Assembly: GCA_003554665.1 (NCBI GenBank)
Contig: PWGY01000219.1
Span: forward strand, 1-34,736
Reading direction: 5' to 3'
Origin: Bacteroidales bacterium
GTDB lineage: Bacteria > Bacteroidota > Bacteroidia > Bacteroidales > UBA7960
DNA length: 34,736 nucleotides
The notes beneath the pieces are model-generated. The model saw nothing but the letters and a program-made list of their open reading frames with translations. It made no database searches and was not told the origin of the DNA. The translations under genes and the position numbers were made by a program. Of this stretch, positions 1-8,254 are shown piece after piece (within the stretch, counting starts at the first letter, position 1; each line of letters begins with the position of its first letter).

Positions 1-60
1 AACAACTCTCTGGCTCCGGCCACGATTTATGGCCTACCCCCACCATCCTCATCCCATGAG

Positions 61-142
61 AACCAACAACCGGAGTGGCGTCAGCCACGACCAACCAACA
101 ACCGGAGGCGCGCAGCGCCGACTAACCAGGGTGCGAAGCGCC
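61..142. repeat. Hairpin repeat array, left copy (three units)
   Basis: Three short inverted repeats follow one another, with AACCAACAACC or a shortened version of it between them. The stems are GTGGC/GCCAC (75-79 with 84-88), GGCGC/GCGCC (107-111 with 115-119, loop GCA) and GGTGC/GCGCC (130-134 with 138-142, loop GAA, one G-T pair). The stem sequence changes from unit to unit while pairing is kept. The array lies just beyond the stop codon of the mscS-type gene, so it may also act as its transcription end, although no T-tract follows. The same units recur at 2007-2333. Confidence 0.8.
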
Positions 143-158
143 GTCAACCAGTATCGGG

Positions 159-1829
159 TTAGTCTTTGTGTTTGAAATGGTTTTCCATGACCTGTTTGAA
201 GTCTTCCATGGTCATGTCATAATGTGGTGTGAGGGAATGCTTCCCGGGAAAGTTTTCCATGTGAAGGGTGCTGGTCGGGAAGGCAAAGCGTACGCCCAGC
301 TTCTCTGCCAGCTTTACAATTTCAATCAATACTTCATGGCGGCAACGAAGCTCCTCTGTCCAGGTGGGTACAGCAAAAAAGATGTAAAAAATGATTTTCA
401 GGGAGAAATCTCCCATTTCGTTGAACTCCACCAGGTAAAAATCTTTTCTGGTTTTGGGGTGCTTCTCCACGATTTTTCTCAATCCTTCGACAAATACCTG
501 AATCAGGTCAGGGGGTGTGTCATAGGTGATGGCAATGTGCATGAAGAAACGCCTGAATTGCCGCAGGCCGTGGTTGTCAACCACTGAGTCAGCCAGCCTG
601 CCGTTGGGAACGTAGGTCAGTGAATTGCGGAAGGTTCTGATCCTTGTTGAGCGGAAGCCTACCTCTTCCACTGTGCCATCCAGTTCTCCGCTGGTAATCC
701 AGTGTCCTACGGAAAAGGGTTTGTCAATAAAGATCATTAAAGAGCCGAAGAGGTTCTTCAGGGTGTCCTGCGCGGCCAGTGCCAGTGCCAGTCCTCCGAT
801 GGACAAGCCCGCCAGCAGGGCAGTGATGTTTACGTCAAGGTTTTGTAAAATAAACAACCCTCCGATGATCACCACAAACACCCGCAATACTTTTCTTATC
901 AGCGGTACAACCTGGTTGTCGAGGCTGGATTCCTTCTGTCCCGCAATTTTTTCCAGGTAGAGCGAGAATACATCCACCAGCTTGTAGAACACCAGCATCG
1001 CAAAAAATGGCAGGATTGCCCTGAAGGCGAAGGTGAAATATTTTGCCAGTTCAACCGGTAACTGGAGCACCGGAAAAACAACCATTACAAATACAAAAAC
1101 CATAAACAGGCTAAGTGGCCTGGCCACCGGCAAAAGGTAAGGCCTGACCAGCCGGTCATAACCCATTTGGGATGCCCCTTTGTAAAGAGCTTTATTCAGT
1201 ATGAAAGTCAAAATTTTATGGATGATAAAACTGACCAGTATGAGCAATAAAATACCGATGTGCTGCCAGAGGTATAATCCAAGGAACATATGGGTGCCGG
1301 CCCGGGGAATCAGGTCAATCAGAAGGTCAGGGCCAAAAGGGAAAACTTCCCGGTGTAAATGGTCAATCTGCTGGATGCTTTCCGGGCTGTAGAGCCACAG
1401 GTCATTCCGTTTGGCAAGATATATTTCCGGCAGATATTGGGTTAAGGTATAGCGGTGTTCGTTGTGTATGGTATCGGTGTAATCAGGATCTTCCGGGGCT
1501 TCATCCGGGCTGATGAAATATCCCTTTCCATCAAGTACCTGTTTAAGTTTGATTGCGGCTTCGCGCGCTTCTTCCAATGTCAGTTCCGGGTGCAGAAAGG
1601 CCTGGGCAGCCTTCTCAGGATCAAAGCTCCCCGGCTGCAAAAAGTGCAGGTGGGTTGTCAGGCTGCTTCTCGGGTTGCTGAGATCCACGGGTACTTCTTC
1701 CGTTTCAGCCCATAATGCAGTGTCAGCTATCTGTGTGTCTTCCGGCTGAATTTCCTCAGCCACTGCGGCTTTGGAAGGAGGGATAGAAAGCATTGCCAGC
1801 AGCAAACAAAAAACCAAATGATTCAACAT
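159..1829 (-). CDS. MscS-family mechanosensitive ion channel with periplasmic N-terminal domain
   Basis: This 556-residue protein is a small-conductance mechanosensitive channel, which releases solutes through the inner membrane when tension rises after osmotic downshock. A signal peptide (about residues 1-22) is followed by a soluble, probably periplasmic region to about residue 180. Hydrophobic segments lie near 185-210, 230-258, 265-290 and 310-360. The last is the MscS pore helix, rich in Ala and Gly (AGLSIGGLALALAAQ), followed by FGSLMIFIDKPFSVGHWI and the beta domain with a YVPNG motif, all typical of the family. The C-terminal domain extends to 556, so the protein is longer than the roughly 286-residue E. 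coli MscS. The gene is monocistronic in appearance, has its own promoter at 1924-1954, and is bracketed by hairpin repeats. The exact ion preference cannot be read from the sequence. Confidence 0.93.
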   Translation of the reverse strand: MLNHLVFCLLLAMLSIPPSKAAVAEEIQPEDTQIADTALWAETEEVPVDLSNPRSSLTTHLHFLQPGSFDPEKAAQAFLHPELTLEEAREAAIKLKQVLDGKGYFISPDEAPEDPDYTDTIHNEHRYTLTQYLPEIYLAKRNDLWLYSPESIQQIDHLHREVFPFGPDLLIDLIPRAGTHMFLGLYLWQHIGILLLILVSFIIHKILTFILNKALYKGASQMGYDRLVRPYLLPVARPLSLFMVFVFVMVVFPVLQLPVELAKYFTFAFRAILPFFAMLVFYKLVDVFSLYLEKIAGQKESSLDNQVVPLIRKVLRVFVVIIGGLFILQNLDVNITALLAGLSIGGLALALAAQDTLKNLFGSLMIFIDKPFSVGHWITSGELDGTVEEVGFRSTRIRTFRNSLTYVPNGRLADSVVDNHGLRQFRRFFMHIAITYDTPPDLIQVFVEGLRKIVEKHPKTRKDFYLVEFNEMGDFSLKIIFYIFFAVPTWTEELRCRHEVLIEIVKLAEKLGVRFAFPTSTLHMENFPGKHSLTPHYDMTMEDFKQVMENHFKHKD

Positions 1830-1923
1830 GGTTCCGGGTTTAAATGATGTTTCTCAGAGGTATATGAATTGTTTGTATAAAAGCCGGCCTGAATGAAACA
1901 ATGGCCGGAAATCATTTACCAAC

Positions 1924-1954
1924 CAAAAATACACAAACCATGGGTTAAACCAAA
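1924..1954 (-). promoter_or_regulatory. Bacteroidota-type promoter of the mscS-type gene
   Basis: Read on the minus strand, TTTG (1954-1951) is followed after exactly 19 bases by TATTTTTG (1931-1924), which matches the phylum's TTTG-N19/21-TAnnTTTG consensus completely. Transcription would start near 1918, giving a leader of about 90 bases before the ATG at 1829. That leader holds the complementary six-base pair CCGGCC (1884-1889) and GGCCGG (1913-1918). Confidence 0.65.
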
Positions 1955-1959
1955 ACTGC

Positions 1960-2010
1960 CAGTAACATTTGACCTACGAGTAAGATGTGACCCACCAGTA
2001 ACATGTGACC
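1960..2010. repeat. Three tandem copies of a 14-15 base motif
   Basis: Copies are CAGTAACATTTGACC (1960-1974), AGTAAGATGTGACC (1979-1992) and CAGTAACATGTGACC (1996-2010), spaced 17-19 bases apart. The third runs directly into the GACCCC/GGGGTC hairpin at 2007-2021. The function is unknown; the regular spacing would suit a protein-binding array or a repeat expansion. Confidence 0.75.
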
Positions 2011-2333
2011 CCTTCGGGGTCTAACCAACAACCTCTCTTGCCGTTTACCAGACCATTGACAGCTTTCCTGTTACAAAGCCCATGAGAACCAACAACCGTC
2101 AGCGCGCAGCGCCGACCAACCAACAACCACTTCGACCATTGACCAGACCACGGGCAGCTTTCCCATTACAAAGCCCATGAGAACCAACAACCGGAGTGGC
2201 GCCAGCCACGACTAACCGGAGGGGGCTTTAGCCCCCGACAAACCAACAACCGTCAGCGCGCAGCGCTGACCAACCAACAACCGGAGGAGGCGAAGCCTCC
2301 GACTAACCAACAACCTGAGAGTGCGGAGCACTC
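2007..2333. repeat. Hairpin repeat array, right copy (seven units)
   Basis: This gene-free stretch between divergent genes holds seven hairpins. They are GACCCC/GGGGTC (2007-2021, loop TTC), GTCAGCGC/GCGCCGAC (2098-2116, one mismatch), GTGGC/GCCAC (2196-2209), GGGGGC/GCCCCC (2221-2236), GTCAGCGC/GCGCTGAC (2252-2270, perfect), GGAGGC/GCCTCC (2286-2300, loop GAA) and GAGTGC/GCACTC (2319-2333, loop GGA). Most are separated by AACCAACAACC. Stems differ but pair, and loops are mostly three bases. The last hairpin lies where the -33 region of the transporter promoter would be. Confidence 0.85.
2047..2193. repeat. 52-base direct duplication containing the linker
   Basis: The segments 2047-2098 and 2142-2193 are imperfect copies of one another. 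Both begin ACCAGACCA, contain CAGCTTTCC and TTACAAAGCCCATGAG, and end with AACCAACAACCG. The second copy continues into a 44-base segment (2174-2217) that matches 53-96 on the far side of the mscS-type gene at 42 of 44 positions. Confidence 0.85.
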
Positions 2334-2346
2334 AATGTTTTTTTCC

Positions 2347-2354
2347 TATCTTTG
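2347..2354 (+). promoter_or_regulatory. -7 box of the transporter-ATPase gene
   Basis: TATCTTTG matches the Bacteroidota -7 consensus TAnnTTTG exactly. It lies 24 bases before the TTG start at 2379. No good -33 TTTG is present at the right distance, because that position is occupied by the loop and right arm of the last hairpin repeat. Confidence 0.5.
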
Positions 2355-2378
2355 GTTGTTGCATAAAACCGTAAAAAC

Positions 2379-5300
2379 TTGGCTACAGCACGAAGATTTG
2401 GCACGTTCAGCGGGGTTTTTACCCCCTCCATTTTGTCTATTCTCGGGGTGATCATGTACCTGCGTCTTCCGTGGATTGTCGGAATTGGCGGGCTGTGGAC
2501 TGCACTGGGGATAATTTTGCTGGCCCATGTGATCTCAATTGCCACCGGGCTGAGTGTTTCTTCAGTTGCCACTGACAAAAGGGTGGAAACCGGAGGCAGT
2601 TATTACATTATCTCCAGAAGCCTGGGGCTGCCCATCGGTGGCACCCTGGGGGTGGCGCTTTTCATTGGCTTATCATTCAGCGTGAGCTTATACTTGCTGG
2701 GTTTTGCTGAAACCTTGCTGTCGTATTTCGGATTTGCGGTAACCCTGCAGAATATCCGCATTGCCGGTTCGGTCACCCTTTTGTTGGTCACGGCTGTAAC
2801 TTTTATAAGTACCTCTCTGGCGATCAAGACCCAATACCTGATCATGGCTGCCATCGGGCTTTCGCTGGTATCGGTGTTTTTCGGTAGTCATGAATACGTG
2901 CCCCGGCAACCCCTGATGATACCGGTTGATGGTGCCCTTCCATGGATTACCCTGTTTGCCATATTTTTCCCGGCGGTTACAGGTTTTCAGGCAGGGGTCT
3001 CCATGTCGGGTGACCTGAAGGACCCGAGGAAGAGTATTCCCCTGGGTACCATCTCGGCTATCCTGTTTGGTATGCTGGTGTATATCAGCCTTGCAGTTTT
3101 TTTCGCCCTGACTGTCAATCGTGAAATACTGATCAATGATCCGCAGGTTCTGTTTCAGATTTCATTGGTACCCCAGCTTGTAATTGCCGGAATACTTGGT
3201 GCCACACTGTCGTCAGGGCTGGTCAGTATTATGGGGGCGCCCAGGATTTTGCAGGCGGTGGCCATGGACAGAATCCTGCCTGCTTTCTTCTCGAAAGGTT
3301 ATGGTGCATCGAACGAACCACGGAATGCCCTTGTGGTTGCATTTTTAATCGCACAGGCGGGCATCCTGATCGGAGAGCTGAATACCATTGCCCGCATTGT
3401 GACCATCTTTTTTATCATCATTTATGGCTTTCTCAATATTACCTATACCCTGGAAAGCTGGGCCGGGAGCGATTTCAGACCTTCTTTCAAAATTCCGCGT
3501 GTGGTGAGCATTATCGGTGCCCTGGCCTGTATTGTGGTCATGATACAGCTTGACCTGCTGGCACTGATCATTGCTTCCGTTTTGCTAATCGCACTGTTTC
3601 TCTTTCTGAAAAAGAAAGAACTAACACTGCAGAGTGGAGATACCTGGACAGGGGTGTGGTCTTCGCTGGTAAAAACAGGGTTGGGAAAGTTGAGTATAAG
3701 TGGGGAAAAATCCCGCAACTGGCGTCCCAATGTGATGTTGTTTAGCGGCGGGGAGAAAAACAGGCCACACCTGATAGAGATGGGAAAGGCCCTGGTGGGA
3801 AAGATGGGTGTGTTTACGAATTTCGAACTGACTGAACAACCAGGAGGTGATATCCTGTTCGGTTTGAAGGAGCAGGAGGTTCCTGCCGCCCCTTCATTGA
3901 AAACCGGTGTCTTTACCCGACGTCATACCTGCCGTGATATTTATGAGGGTATTGATGTGATATCCAGGGTTTACGGGTTTACCGGTTTTGAGCCCAACAC
4001 GGTGCTGATGGGGTGGGCAAGGAATTCGAAACAACCGGAAAAGTTTGCCCGGTTGCTGACCAATCTGAAGCGGCAGGATTATAATTGTGCTTTTCTCAAA
4101 TATGACAAAGAAAAAGGCTTCGGAAACTACAGGAAAATCGATTGTTGGTGGAGCGGGAAAGGAAGGGAACTGTCGTTGATGATTTTCCTTTTGCGATTTA
4201 TCACTTCCAGTGAGCGCTGGAGGACGGCGCAGATACGTGTTTTGGTGGTGAATCCTGACAGCTCAAAAACGGATCGTTTTTACAGCCTGATTAACCAGCT
4301 GCTCGAAAACCACCGCCTCAAAGCTGAAGTGAAAGTGATTCAGAACAGCGTGGAGCAGCGTTCTTTGCGTGATATTATCAAAGGAGAGTCATGGCAGAGC
4401 GACCTGACGTTGATGGAACTGCCCGACTTCAATTTCAGGGAACCGGCCACAACCATTGATAAGGCCAATGCCATTGCTGAAAATGTGCAAACAACCCTCT
4501 TTGTGACCGCCTCATCGTTTTTTGATGAATTCAGTGTGCTGACGCCAACCCCCGAAGTTATGGAAGATGCTGAAAGTGAGCTCCAGCGTCCTTCAGCCGA
4601 TTTGCTGAACCGGTTGAAGCTGTCATCGCGTGAAATCATTGCCAATGAGGTGTATAACATCGGCCGGTCTGCGGCCCGTTTTCTGGAAAAATATTATGTA
4701 CAGTGTCCTGAACACATCCTGGAAAAAAATCAGCGATTTTGTCGCGAGCTGGAAGGTTTTTCCCTCAGAACAATAGACTCTTTAAAAAAGGCAGCGGAAA
4801 AACAGAGTCCGGAGCATCGTTCCCGGGAATTTCTTAAAGTTTTGAATGATTTTTCATTCCATTCTCAGCGGCACATCCAGCTGATGCGTACCCGGCGGAT
4901 AATTGAGACCCGGAAAATGCTGGAGACAGCCAATAAAGAATATCTGGATGAATTACGGGCAATGATGAATGTGATGCCGGAAAAGATCCGCATCAGGTTA
5001 AGCCGGAAAGAATTTGTGTTCAGGAAACATGACAGGCTTCAGACCAGGCTGTATAAGGCGGGCAAGATTGTCGTCGCTTCACTGACCGGCAAACCGGTTG
5101 CTCATAAAATCAATGTTATTCCGGCAGCCCGGTTTTTCCTGTACCACAACAGATTGCAAAGCATTCACCGCTTCATGGAGGACTTTGCTATATATACTTT
5201 TTCGGAAGTGGCTGAAGTGCGGCAGCTGTTCAACGGAATTCATGAACTGATCGAAAAATCAAGGTTGGAAACCGGGAATCGGTCCAGAAACCTGGAACGG

Positions 5301-7529
5301 ATTCGACTGGAACGAAGCCGACTTGCCGCGAAGGTGCAGGTGATTGACAACGAGGGGAAAAGGTTCTATTACAATGCGGGTCAAAAGTTATTTGATGAAC
5401 TTGTCAACGACCTGCAACAGTTTAATTTCCACCTGGAAAGTACCGGAGCCAATATCAGAAGCAGAAACTTCAGGGTTTATTTTAAGCAGGATCCCATGCT
5501 GGTTAAAGAAATAGCAGGGTTTGCGGATACCTGGGAGAAAAACCTGGGGGGATTCATCAATAAGGCTATTCTTGACTTTTACGTGTTATCACTGAAGAGC
5601 AGAATCCATGCAAAGATTCGTAAATATTGCCGTGATTTTCGTGCCTCCCTGGAGTCAGTTATGGTGAAGCAGGTTGAGCAATATGAACATTTTGCCGGAG
5701 AATTGTTGTCAGAGGAAGAGATCCGTTTAGCTAAAATACAGCGGATTGAGCATTCAGGTTTTCAGGCTTTACCGGTTCATGCAGCTTTCCGGAAACTGTA
5801 TGCTGAAATCCGGGAAGTGTTGCTCGATATTCCTGATAAAATTGAGATCAGTGGGGAGCAACTTGATGAAAAGATCCATGATAATGCTTTTGTGGAAACA
5901 GAAAGGGTTGTGGTCAGTTTCCGCAAAACCATCGATTATTACATTGGTGCTGAACTCATTGACCATACGGCCAAAAAAACCCACGAAGCTGAGAAGCAGT
6001 TGCAGCAAAGTGTGTCTGCAATCAAAGACATGGTTCGGCTGCTGAATTTCAGCCTTGACAACGAAAGCAAAGAAGATGATTCAGATCAGCAGGATTACCG
6101 TATTCAGCAGTCGAGAATGCTCGTTAAGAATTTTCTGCAAAAGATATCCGGAGAGAAAGAAAAGATCCGGAAAGTGGGAGAAAGTGTGGAAGAGGTTTTT
6201 GAAAATGGATTAAAGAAAGGGTTTGAGCCATTGTCCTCCTCCACCATCAGTAAAACCAGCATGGCGGTGAAGAAGAAGGTGAAAGAAGCTGAGAACGATG
6301 CCCTGACCAACCGTTTTCAGCGCAAACTGACCAGGATGCAGGATAAAGCACGGGATCGTTTTGTGGATGTGCTTTACAGCAAGAGTGAAGGACAGTTGTG
6401 GGTGAGCCATGTGGAGCAATCAGCCCGGCAGGGGTACGGATCAACCCAGGATATGCTTTCGTTTGTGGAAGCCATTACTCCAGCGCCGGGCCTGATGAAA
6501 GAACTTCCATTTTACTATGCGTCCCTGTTTTCGGGGCAGTCAGGAGCAGGAGAGGATTTCTGGGTCGGAATGCACAGGGAGGTTGCTGATTGTTCCCGCG
6601 CCATTCAGCGTTTTAAATCAGGGTTTCCGGGAGCACTGATCATTACCGGAGAACGGAGTTCGGGAAAATCTTCCCTTTCCAGAAAGATGGCGGAACAGCA
6701 TTTCGGTAAAGAACAGATCCATTCTTTGCGCGCTCCTCAGTCGTGTTCAGCTGATCCGGAGCTGTTTACCCGTAAATTACAGGAGTCATTGGGTGTACGG
6801 AACAATAATATTGAGGATGTTTTCCGCGCACTGCCTGCCGGTAAGGTAATTATCATCCAGGATCTGGGGCTCTGGTGGGAAAGACGACCGGGCGGCGATG
6901 TCGTGGTTGAAATAATCAAGGGGTTGATCGACCGTTTCGGACACAAATGTCTTTTCATTCTCAATGTGAACATTCATGCCCTTCGGCGCATTGACCGGCA
7001 AACCATGCTGATGCGTTATTCGCTGGCCACGGTGAATTGTGCGCCTTTTGATGCCAGGGAGCTGAAGGACATGCTTCTGCTCAGACACCAGGCAGGAGGA
7101 ATGAAGCTCAAGTACAAGAAAAAAGATGAAGACCGGATGAGTGCCTGGGATAAGGCCAGGCTATTTAACAAACTGTTTGATCTTTCGTATGGGAACCCCG
7201 GCACAGCAACCATTCTTTGGCTTGCATCCATCAAAAAAGTGTCAGGTAAAACATTGACCGTGGATTCTCTGTGGCTGCCGGATCCGGCTGTTTTTGAACG
7301 GCTGACCCCCGAGCAATGGTTTTATGTGCATCAGTTTGTGGTAAACCGCCGCTTTTCCATTGAAAAGCTGGCGCTGAACATTGAAGTTTCGAAGGAAAAG
7401 GTTGCAGCGGACATTCGCACATTGGTCAGGGCAGGCGTACTAACAGAAAAATTTGACGGCGTTTTCGCCATTCGTCCCGGTCTGGATCTTTATCTGGTTG
7501 ATCTTTTAAAAGCAAACAAACGATTATGA
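2379..7529 (+). CDS. SLC12-like cation-chloride cotransporter fused to a helical region and P-loop ATPase
   Basis: This 1716-residue protein starts like a cation-chloride cotransporter. Residues 8-38 read GTFSGVFTPSILSILG and on through MYLRLPWIVG. GGSYYIISRSLG (72-83), FFPAVTGFQAG with SGDLKDPRKSIPLGT (196-224), and GAPRILQA (286-293) are family hallmarks. About twelve hydrophobic segments end near 410. An SLC12-type cytoplasmic domain follows (NWRPNVMLFSG near 447, KIDCWW near 586). Residues of about 750-1400 are charged and helical with no domain I recognise. A P-loop GERSSGKSS lies at 1424-1432, a Walker B-like VIIIQD ends at 1495, and a winged-helix-like end covers about 1655-1716. The start is TTG: an in-frame TAA at 2364-2366 rules out anything longer, and later ATGs would cut into the first membrane helix. 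The stop overlaps the next gene by ATGA. The membrane part is certain as to family; the ATPase role is inferred. Confidence 0.9.
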   Translation: MATARRFGTFSGVFTPSILSILGVIMYLRLPWIVGIGGLWTALGIILLAHVISIATGLSVSSVATDKRVETGGSYYIISRSLGLPIGGTLGVALFIGLSFSVSLYLLGFAETLLSYFGFAVTLQNIRIAGSVTLLLVTAVTFISTSLAIKTQYLIMAAIGLSLVSVFFGSHEYVPRQPLMIPVDGALPWITLFAIFFPAVTGFQAGVSMSGDLKDPRKSIPLGTISAILFGMLVYISLAVFFALTVNREILINDPQVLFQISLVPQLVIAGILGATLSSGLVSIMGAPRILQAVAMDRILPAFFSKGYGASNEPRNALVVAFLIAQAGILIGELNTIARIVTIFFIIIYGFLNITYTLESWAGSDFRPSFKIPRVVSIIGALACIVVMIQLDLLALIIASVLLIALFLFLKKKELTLQSGDTWTGVWSSLVKTGLGKLSISGEKSRNWRPNVMLFSGGEKNRPHLIEMGKALVGKMGVFTNFELTEQPGGDILFGLKEQEVPAAPSLKTGVFTRRHTCRDIYEGIDVISRVYGFTGFEPNTVLMGWARNSKQPEKFARLLTNLKRQDYNCAFLKYDKEKGFGNYRKIDCWWSGKGRELSLMIFLLRFITSSERWRTAQIRVLVVNPDSSKTDRFYSLINQLLENHRLKAEVKVIQNSVEQRSLRDIIKGESWQSDLTLMELPDFNFREPATTIDKANAIAENVQTTLFVTASSFFDEFSVLTPTPEVMEDAESELQRPSADLLNRLKLSSREIIANEVYNIGRSAARFLEKYYVQCPEHILEKNQRFCRELEGFSLRTIDSLKKAAEKQSPEHRSREFLKVLNDFSFHSQRHIQLMRTRRIIETRKMLETANKEYLDELRAMMNVMPEKIRIRLSRKEFVFRKHDRLQTRLYKAGKIVVASLTGKPVAHKINVIPAARFFLYHNRLQSIHRFMEDFAIYTFSEVAEVRQLFNGIHELIEKSRLETGNRSRNLERIRLERSRLAAKVQVIDNEGKRFYYNAGQKLFDELVNDLQQFNFHLESTGANIRSRNFRVYFKQDPMLVKEIAGFADTWEKNLGGFINKAILDFYVLSLKSRIHAKIRKYCRDFRASLESVMVKQVEQYEHFAGELLSEEEIRLAKIQRIEHSGFQALPVHAAFRKLYAEIREVLLDIPDKIEISGEQLDEKIHDNAFVETERVVVSFRKTIDYYIGAELIDHTAKKTHEAEKQLQQSVSAIKDMVRLLNFSLDNESKEDDSDQQDYRIQQSRMLVKNFLQKISGEKEKIRKVGESVEEVFENGLKKGFEPLSSSTISKTSMAVKKKVKEAENDALTNRFQRKLTRMQDKARDRFVDVLYSKSEGQLWVSHVEQSARQGYGSTQDMLSFVEAITPAPGLMKELPFYYASLFSGQSGAGEDFWVGMHREVADCSRAIQRFKSGFPGALIITGERSSGKSSLSRKMAEQHFGKEQIHSLRAPQSCSADPELFTRKLQESLGVRNNNIEDVFRALPAGKVIIIQDLGLWWERRPGGDVVVEIIKGLIDRFGHKCLFILNVNIHALRRIDRQTMLMRYSLATVNCAPFDARELKDMLLLRHQAGGMKLKYKKKDEDRMSAWDKARLFNKLFDLSYGNPGTATILWLASIKKVSGKTLTVDSLWLPDPAVFERLTPEQWFYVHQFVVNRRFSIEKLALNIEVSKEKVAADIRTLVRAGVLTEKFDGVFAIRPGLDLYLVDLLKANKRL

Positions 7530-8254
7530 ACCTTTTGCTGTTTTTGGTTGCCGGCTTATTGGTGTTTGGTCTATTCAGGTTGCTTTCAAGGGCCGCCAGG
7601 ATGCTGATAAGTCGCAAAGCTCTTCGCAACAGGATACTGGCTCTTCTGCCGGTTGCGGAATTGCTGATCTGGATCGGTTATGGATTTTGGGGGCTCAGCA
7701 TTCTCTTCGGGGGTTTGGTATATTATGATCTCATTTTGTGGGTGGCCGTTGTATTGTTAATTGTTGCGCTTGCCTGGTTTGTGTTCCGGGATTTTCTGGC
7801 CGGGGTTTTACTGAAGGCCGAGAGGTCGCTGGAGGCAGGACGTTATATTAAAGCCCCTTATGCTGAAGGGTATATCCGATCGCTGGGCGCCCGTTCGGTG
7901 GTGCTTGTCAATGAGAAAGGGGAGATTATGAGGGTTCCTTATTCCCGGATCAATAAAGAGATGATCGTACTGCCTCCGGAAAATGATGAAAGCCTGCCTC
8001 ATCACCTTAAACTTTCGCTGCCGGCTATCCGTGATCCTGAAGTGTATAAACGTCTGGTCGAAAAAGAACTAATGGCCATGCCATGGATCACCGGATCTTC
8101 ACCTTCGGTCGATATTGTGGAGGAGACAGATGGAAGATACCGGCTCCATCTGACGTTTTATACCCATATTCGGAGCCAGGGTGCCCGCGTGGGGGAAAAG
8201 ATCAAAAAAGTATTATCGGTTGCGGCTGACAGTGAATTCAATCAGCTTCCTTAG
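7526..8254 (+). CDS. Small MscS-like membrane protein coupled to the transporter-ATPase
   Basis: This 242-residue protein has hydrophobic segments near residues 3-22 and 40-98. The end of the last (FRDFLAGVLLKAER) and the following SLEAGRYIKAPYAEGYI with RVPYSRIN resemble the pore-helix end and beta domain of MscS channels. The usual Gly/Ala-rich pore helix is poor, so it may not form a standard channel. Its ATG lies inside the stop of the preceding transporter-ATPase gene (ATGA, 7526-7529), implying translational coupling and a shared job. I infer a partner subunit or release valve for that transporter. Its last 42 bases overlap the 3' end of the convergent prenyl synthase gene. MscS-family membership is likely; the function is inference. 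Confidence 0.75.
   Translation: MNLLLFLVAGLLVFGLFRLLSRAARMLISRKALRNRILALLPVAELLIWIGYGFWGLSILFGGLVYYDLILWVAVVLLIVALAWFVFRDFLAGVLLKAERSLEAGRYIKAPYAEGYIRSLGARSVVLVNEKGEIMRVPYSRINKEMIVLPPENDESLPHHLKLSLPAIRDPEVYKRLVEKELMAMPWITGSSPSVDIVEETDGRYRLHLTFYTHIRSQGARVGEKIKKVLSVAADSEFNQLP

Noticed and set aside
61..2333. CRISPR array
   Set aside because: The constant part (AACCAACAACC) is only 11 bases, spacing is irregular, and the variable parts are palindromes and not unique spacers. No cas genes are present.
2379..7529. Chimeric assembly joining two genes
   Set aside because: The frame is continuous for 1716 codons with similar base composition, and the SLC12 cytoplasmic domain runs smoothly into the helical region, so no break point is visible.
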